A program made the translations under genes and the position numbers. A stretch of 64,000 nucleotides of DNA from Microbacterium dauci (lineage in GTDB: Bacteria; Actinomycetota; Actinomycetes; Actinomycetales; Microbacteriaceae): NCBI RefSeq assembly GCF_030065535.1, contig NZ_JASJND010000003.1, positions 1-64,000 on the forward strand, read 5' to 3'. Of this stretch, positions 62,792-64,000 are shown one piece after another; position 1 is the first letter of the stretch, and each line of letters starts with the position of its first letter. Below the pieces are notes generated by a model that worked only from the letters and a program-made list of their open reading frames with translations, searched no databases and was not told the DNA's origin.

Positions 62792-63751
62792 TCATCGCTC
62801 GCAGACCCACCCGTCACCGTCGCGATCCTGATACCAGTGATACTCAGGGTCGACGCCTTCCTGGTAGTCGCTGTAGCCGTTGTCGTTCGCTTCCCCGCAG
62901 GTACCGAACCGGGGGTCTGTTTCTGGCTCAGCGGGTGCAGGCTCAGGTTCCGGGGCGGGCTCGGCTGGCATCTCGTGCTTCGCGTCCGACGCGATGTAGT
63001 CGTCCTGCAGCGGGTGACTTCCGTACCCGTCGCGGCCGTCGTACTTCGCGATTGCCCAGCCTGTCCCGATCATGTGAGCCCCAGCGTCGTTGCCGTCAAC
63101 GCGCACGTAGCGAAGGAGCCGGTCGTAGCGGTCGACGTCGTCACGCCCATCGACGGCCACGAGTGTGACAACACCTGCGGAGAGGAAGCCCTCGAGCTCC
63201 GTTCGGGCGTCGTCGTATCCCCACTGGCCACGCTCGGGAGTATCGATGCCGATGAGGCGCACGTCGCCGGCCGTAGTTGTGATGGTGTCGCCATCGATGA
63301 CGTTTGTGACTGCGACAGCCTGAACGGTCGGCGTAGGTGTCGGGGTTGGAGTCTCAGAGGGAGTCGGGGTGGGCGCGTCAACCGGTTCGCTCGGCACCGT
63401 GGTGGGTTCCACGACCGCAGCGACGGTCTCCTCACCGCGATCTCCACCGATGACCAAGTTGGCCATGCTGCCAGTCACGAGGAACCCGACAGCCGAGAAG
63501 GCGGTGACCCACGCCGCTGTGCGCCGGCTTGAGAACCGCAGCCATGTGCGGGAGCCGCGCGTGAGAGCGACGATCCCTGTGATGAGCACGACGAGGAAGA
63601 TGACCGCGAAGATCGGCGACAGAGCGATGGCAGCGAGAACACCGACCGCGATGATCGCCAGCCACGCCAACAGCGGCAGGCGCTTCTTAGCTCGTCGCCG
63701 AGCCGATGGTGCAGGCGGCTTCAGGCCGCGCGCGGGCGTGCGAGTAGTCAT
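62792..63751 (-). CDS. Membrane-anchored thermonuclease with excalibur domain
   Basis: 319 residues. Two or three N-terminal membrane segments (LLAWLAIIAVGVLAAIAL, FAVIFLVVLITGIVAL, AAWVTAFSAVGFLVTG), a TP-rich linker, and a staphylococcal-nuclease fold with NVIDGDTITTT, RLIGIDTPERG (Arg, Glu) and YDRLLRYVRVDG (Arg). The end 'CGEANDNGYSDYQEGVDPEYHWYQDRDGDGWVCER' is an excalibur calcium-binding domain. A surface nuclease. Confidence 0.9.
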   Translation of the reverse strand: MTTRTPARGLKPPAPSARRRAKKRLPLLAWLAIIAVGVLAAIALSPIFAVIFLVVLITGIVALTRGSRTWLRFSSRRTAAWVTAFSAVGFLVTGSMANLVIGGDRGEETVAAVVEPTTVPSEPVDAPTPTPSETPTPTPTPTVQAVAVTNVIDGDTITTTAGDVRLIGIDTPERGQWGYDDARTELEGFLSAGVVTLVAVDGRDDVDRYDRLLRYVRVDGNDAGAHMIGTGWAIAKYDGRDGYGSHPLQDDYIASDAKHEMPAEPAPEPEPAPAEPETDPRFGTCGEANDNGYSDYQEGVDPEYHWYQDRDGDGWVCER

Positions 63752-63795
63752 CGTTGATCCCCCAGTCGAGCCGCTCGGATCACGGCTCGTCGCGA

Positions 63796-63826
63796 GATTA
63801 GCGCGCTCTCATCTTTCTCGCTAATC
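63796..63826. repeat. Inverted repeat between divergent genes
   Basis: GATTAGCG-(15)-CGCTAATC, 8-bp perfect arms, in the gap between the nuclease gene and the gene starting at 63911. Likely an operator for one or both. Confidence 0.5.
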
Positions 63827-63910
63827 ATTCATCGATCCATCCAGCACCGAGGCTTTTCTCCTTCAAGCTCGAGTCCCCCGTTCTGCTTCGATCGGCGCTA
63901 CTCTTCCCGC

Positions 63911-64000
63911 ATGGAAATCCGACTGGTCGGTGGCCCGCTAGACGGGCAGATCGTTGCTGCCCAGCCGGAGGGCTACATCCTTATCAACGTTGAGCACTTC
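63911..64000 (+). CDS. Hypothetical protein, N-terminal part (cut by window edge)
   Basis: The ATG at 63911 opens a frame to the end of the window (MEIRLVGGPLDGQIVAAQPEGYILI...). The start resembles small mobile-element proteins (GGPLDGQ). A TACTCT box stands 6 bases before the ATG. Confidence 0.5.
   Translation, partial: MEIRLVGGPLDGQIVAAQPEGYILINVEHF

Overview
The window is a high-GC actinobacterial chromosome segment, most likely Microbacterium or a close Microbacteriaceae relative. The basis is gene order and gene-family type: gmk preceded in frame by an actinobacterial mIHF module, a PriA without Walker A, a PyrR-controlled pyr operon, PdxST with a MocR-type regulator, and many short or absent 5' leaders. 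No rRNA, CRISPR array or insertion sequence was seen.

Positions 1-54100 are core genome, mostly on the minus strand. From the left edge: a truncated secreted repeat protein with a structured leader; a his operon tail (rpe-hisE-hisG-hisF-hisI) ending in a Trp-associated membrane gene; fmt-rsmB after priA, metK, rpoZ, mIHF-gmk and pyrF; the pyrimidine operon pyrR-pyrB-pyrC-PH protein-carA-carB-pyrF; nusB-efp; the shikimate block aroE-aroC-aroK-aroB plus aroQ; mltG-ruvX-alaS; rpsD; a NUDIX-TPR-NUDIX fusion with rarA; two plus-strand genes (a membrane protein and a DUF349 protein) and an AbiEi-like gene; rel-secF-secD-yajC; ruvB-ruvA-ruvC-yebC; the vitamin B6 cluster pdxT-pdxS facing pdxR-pdxK; a VapBC pair; and HIT protein-thrS-alkD-ACT protein-YnfA.

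From about 54164 the character changes. A 20-bp piece matching the 3' end of a tRNA, followed by a tRNA-type terminator, marks the probable left attachment site of an integrative element that runs past the right edge (at least 9.8 kb). It carries a tyrosine integrase, a chain of small overlapping phage-type genes (several HTH/excisionase-like), its own tRNA-Arg(TCT), a replication-type protein whose gene contains five iteron-like repeats, an HNH endonuclease, a 103-bp hairpin-forming region, an unknown protein, a tail-fibre-like protein and a membrane-anchored thermonuclease. No terminase, portal, capsid or tape-measure gene is visible, so it looks like a phage satellite or a prophage that lost its structural module.

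The most interesting signals are the iteron-like repeats conserved in all three reading frames (58252-58374), the 103-bp nested inverted repeat (60430-60532), the 16-bp perfect inverted repeat next to the element-borne tRNA (56742-56782), the compact pdxR/pdxS divergent promoter, and the NUDIX-TPR-NUDIX and mIHF-Gmk fusions. No stretch over 300 bases lacks a gene; the largest gaps (19507-19752, 54088-54354, 60337-60546, 281-445) are described in their own entries.
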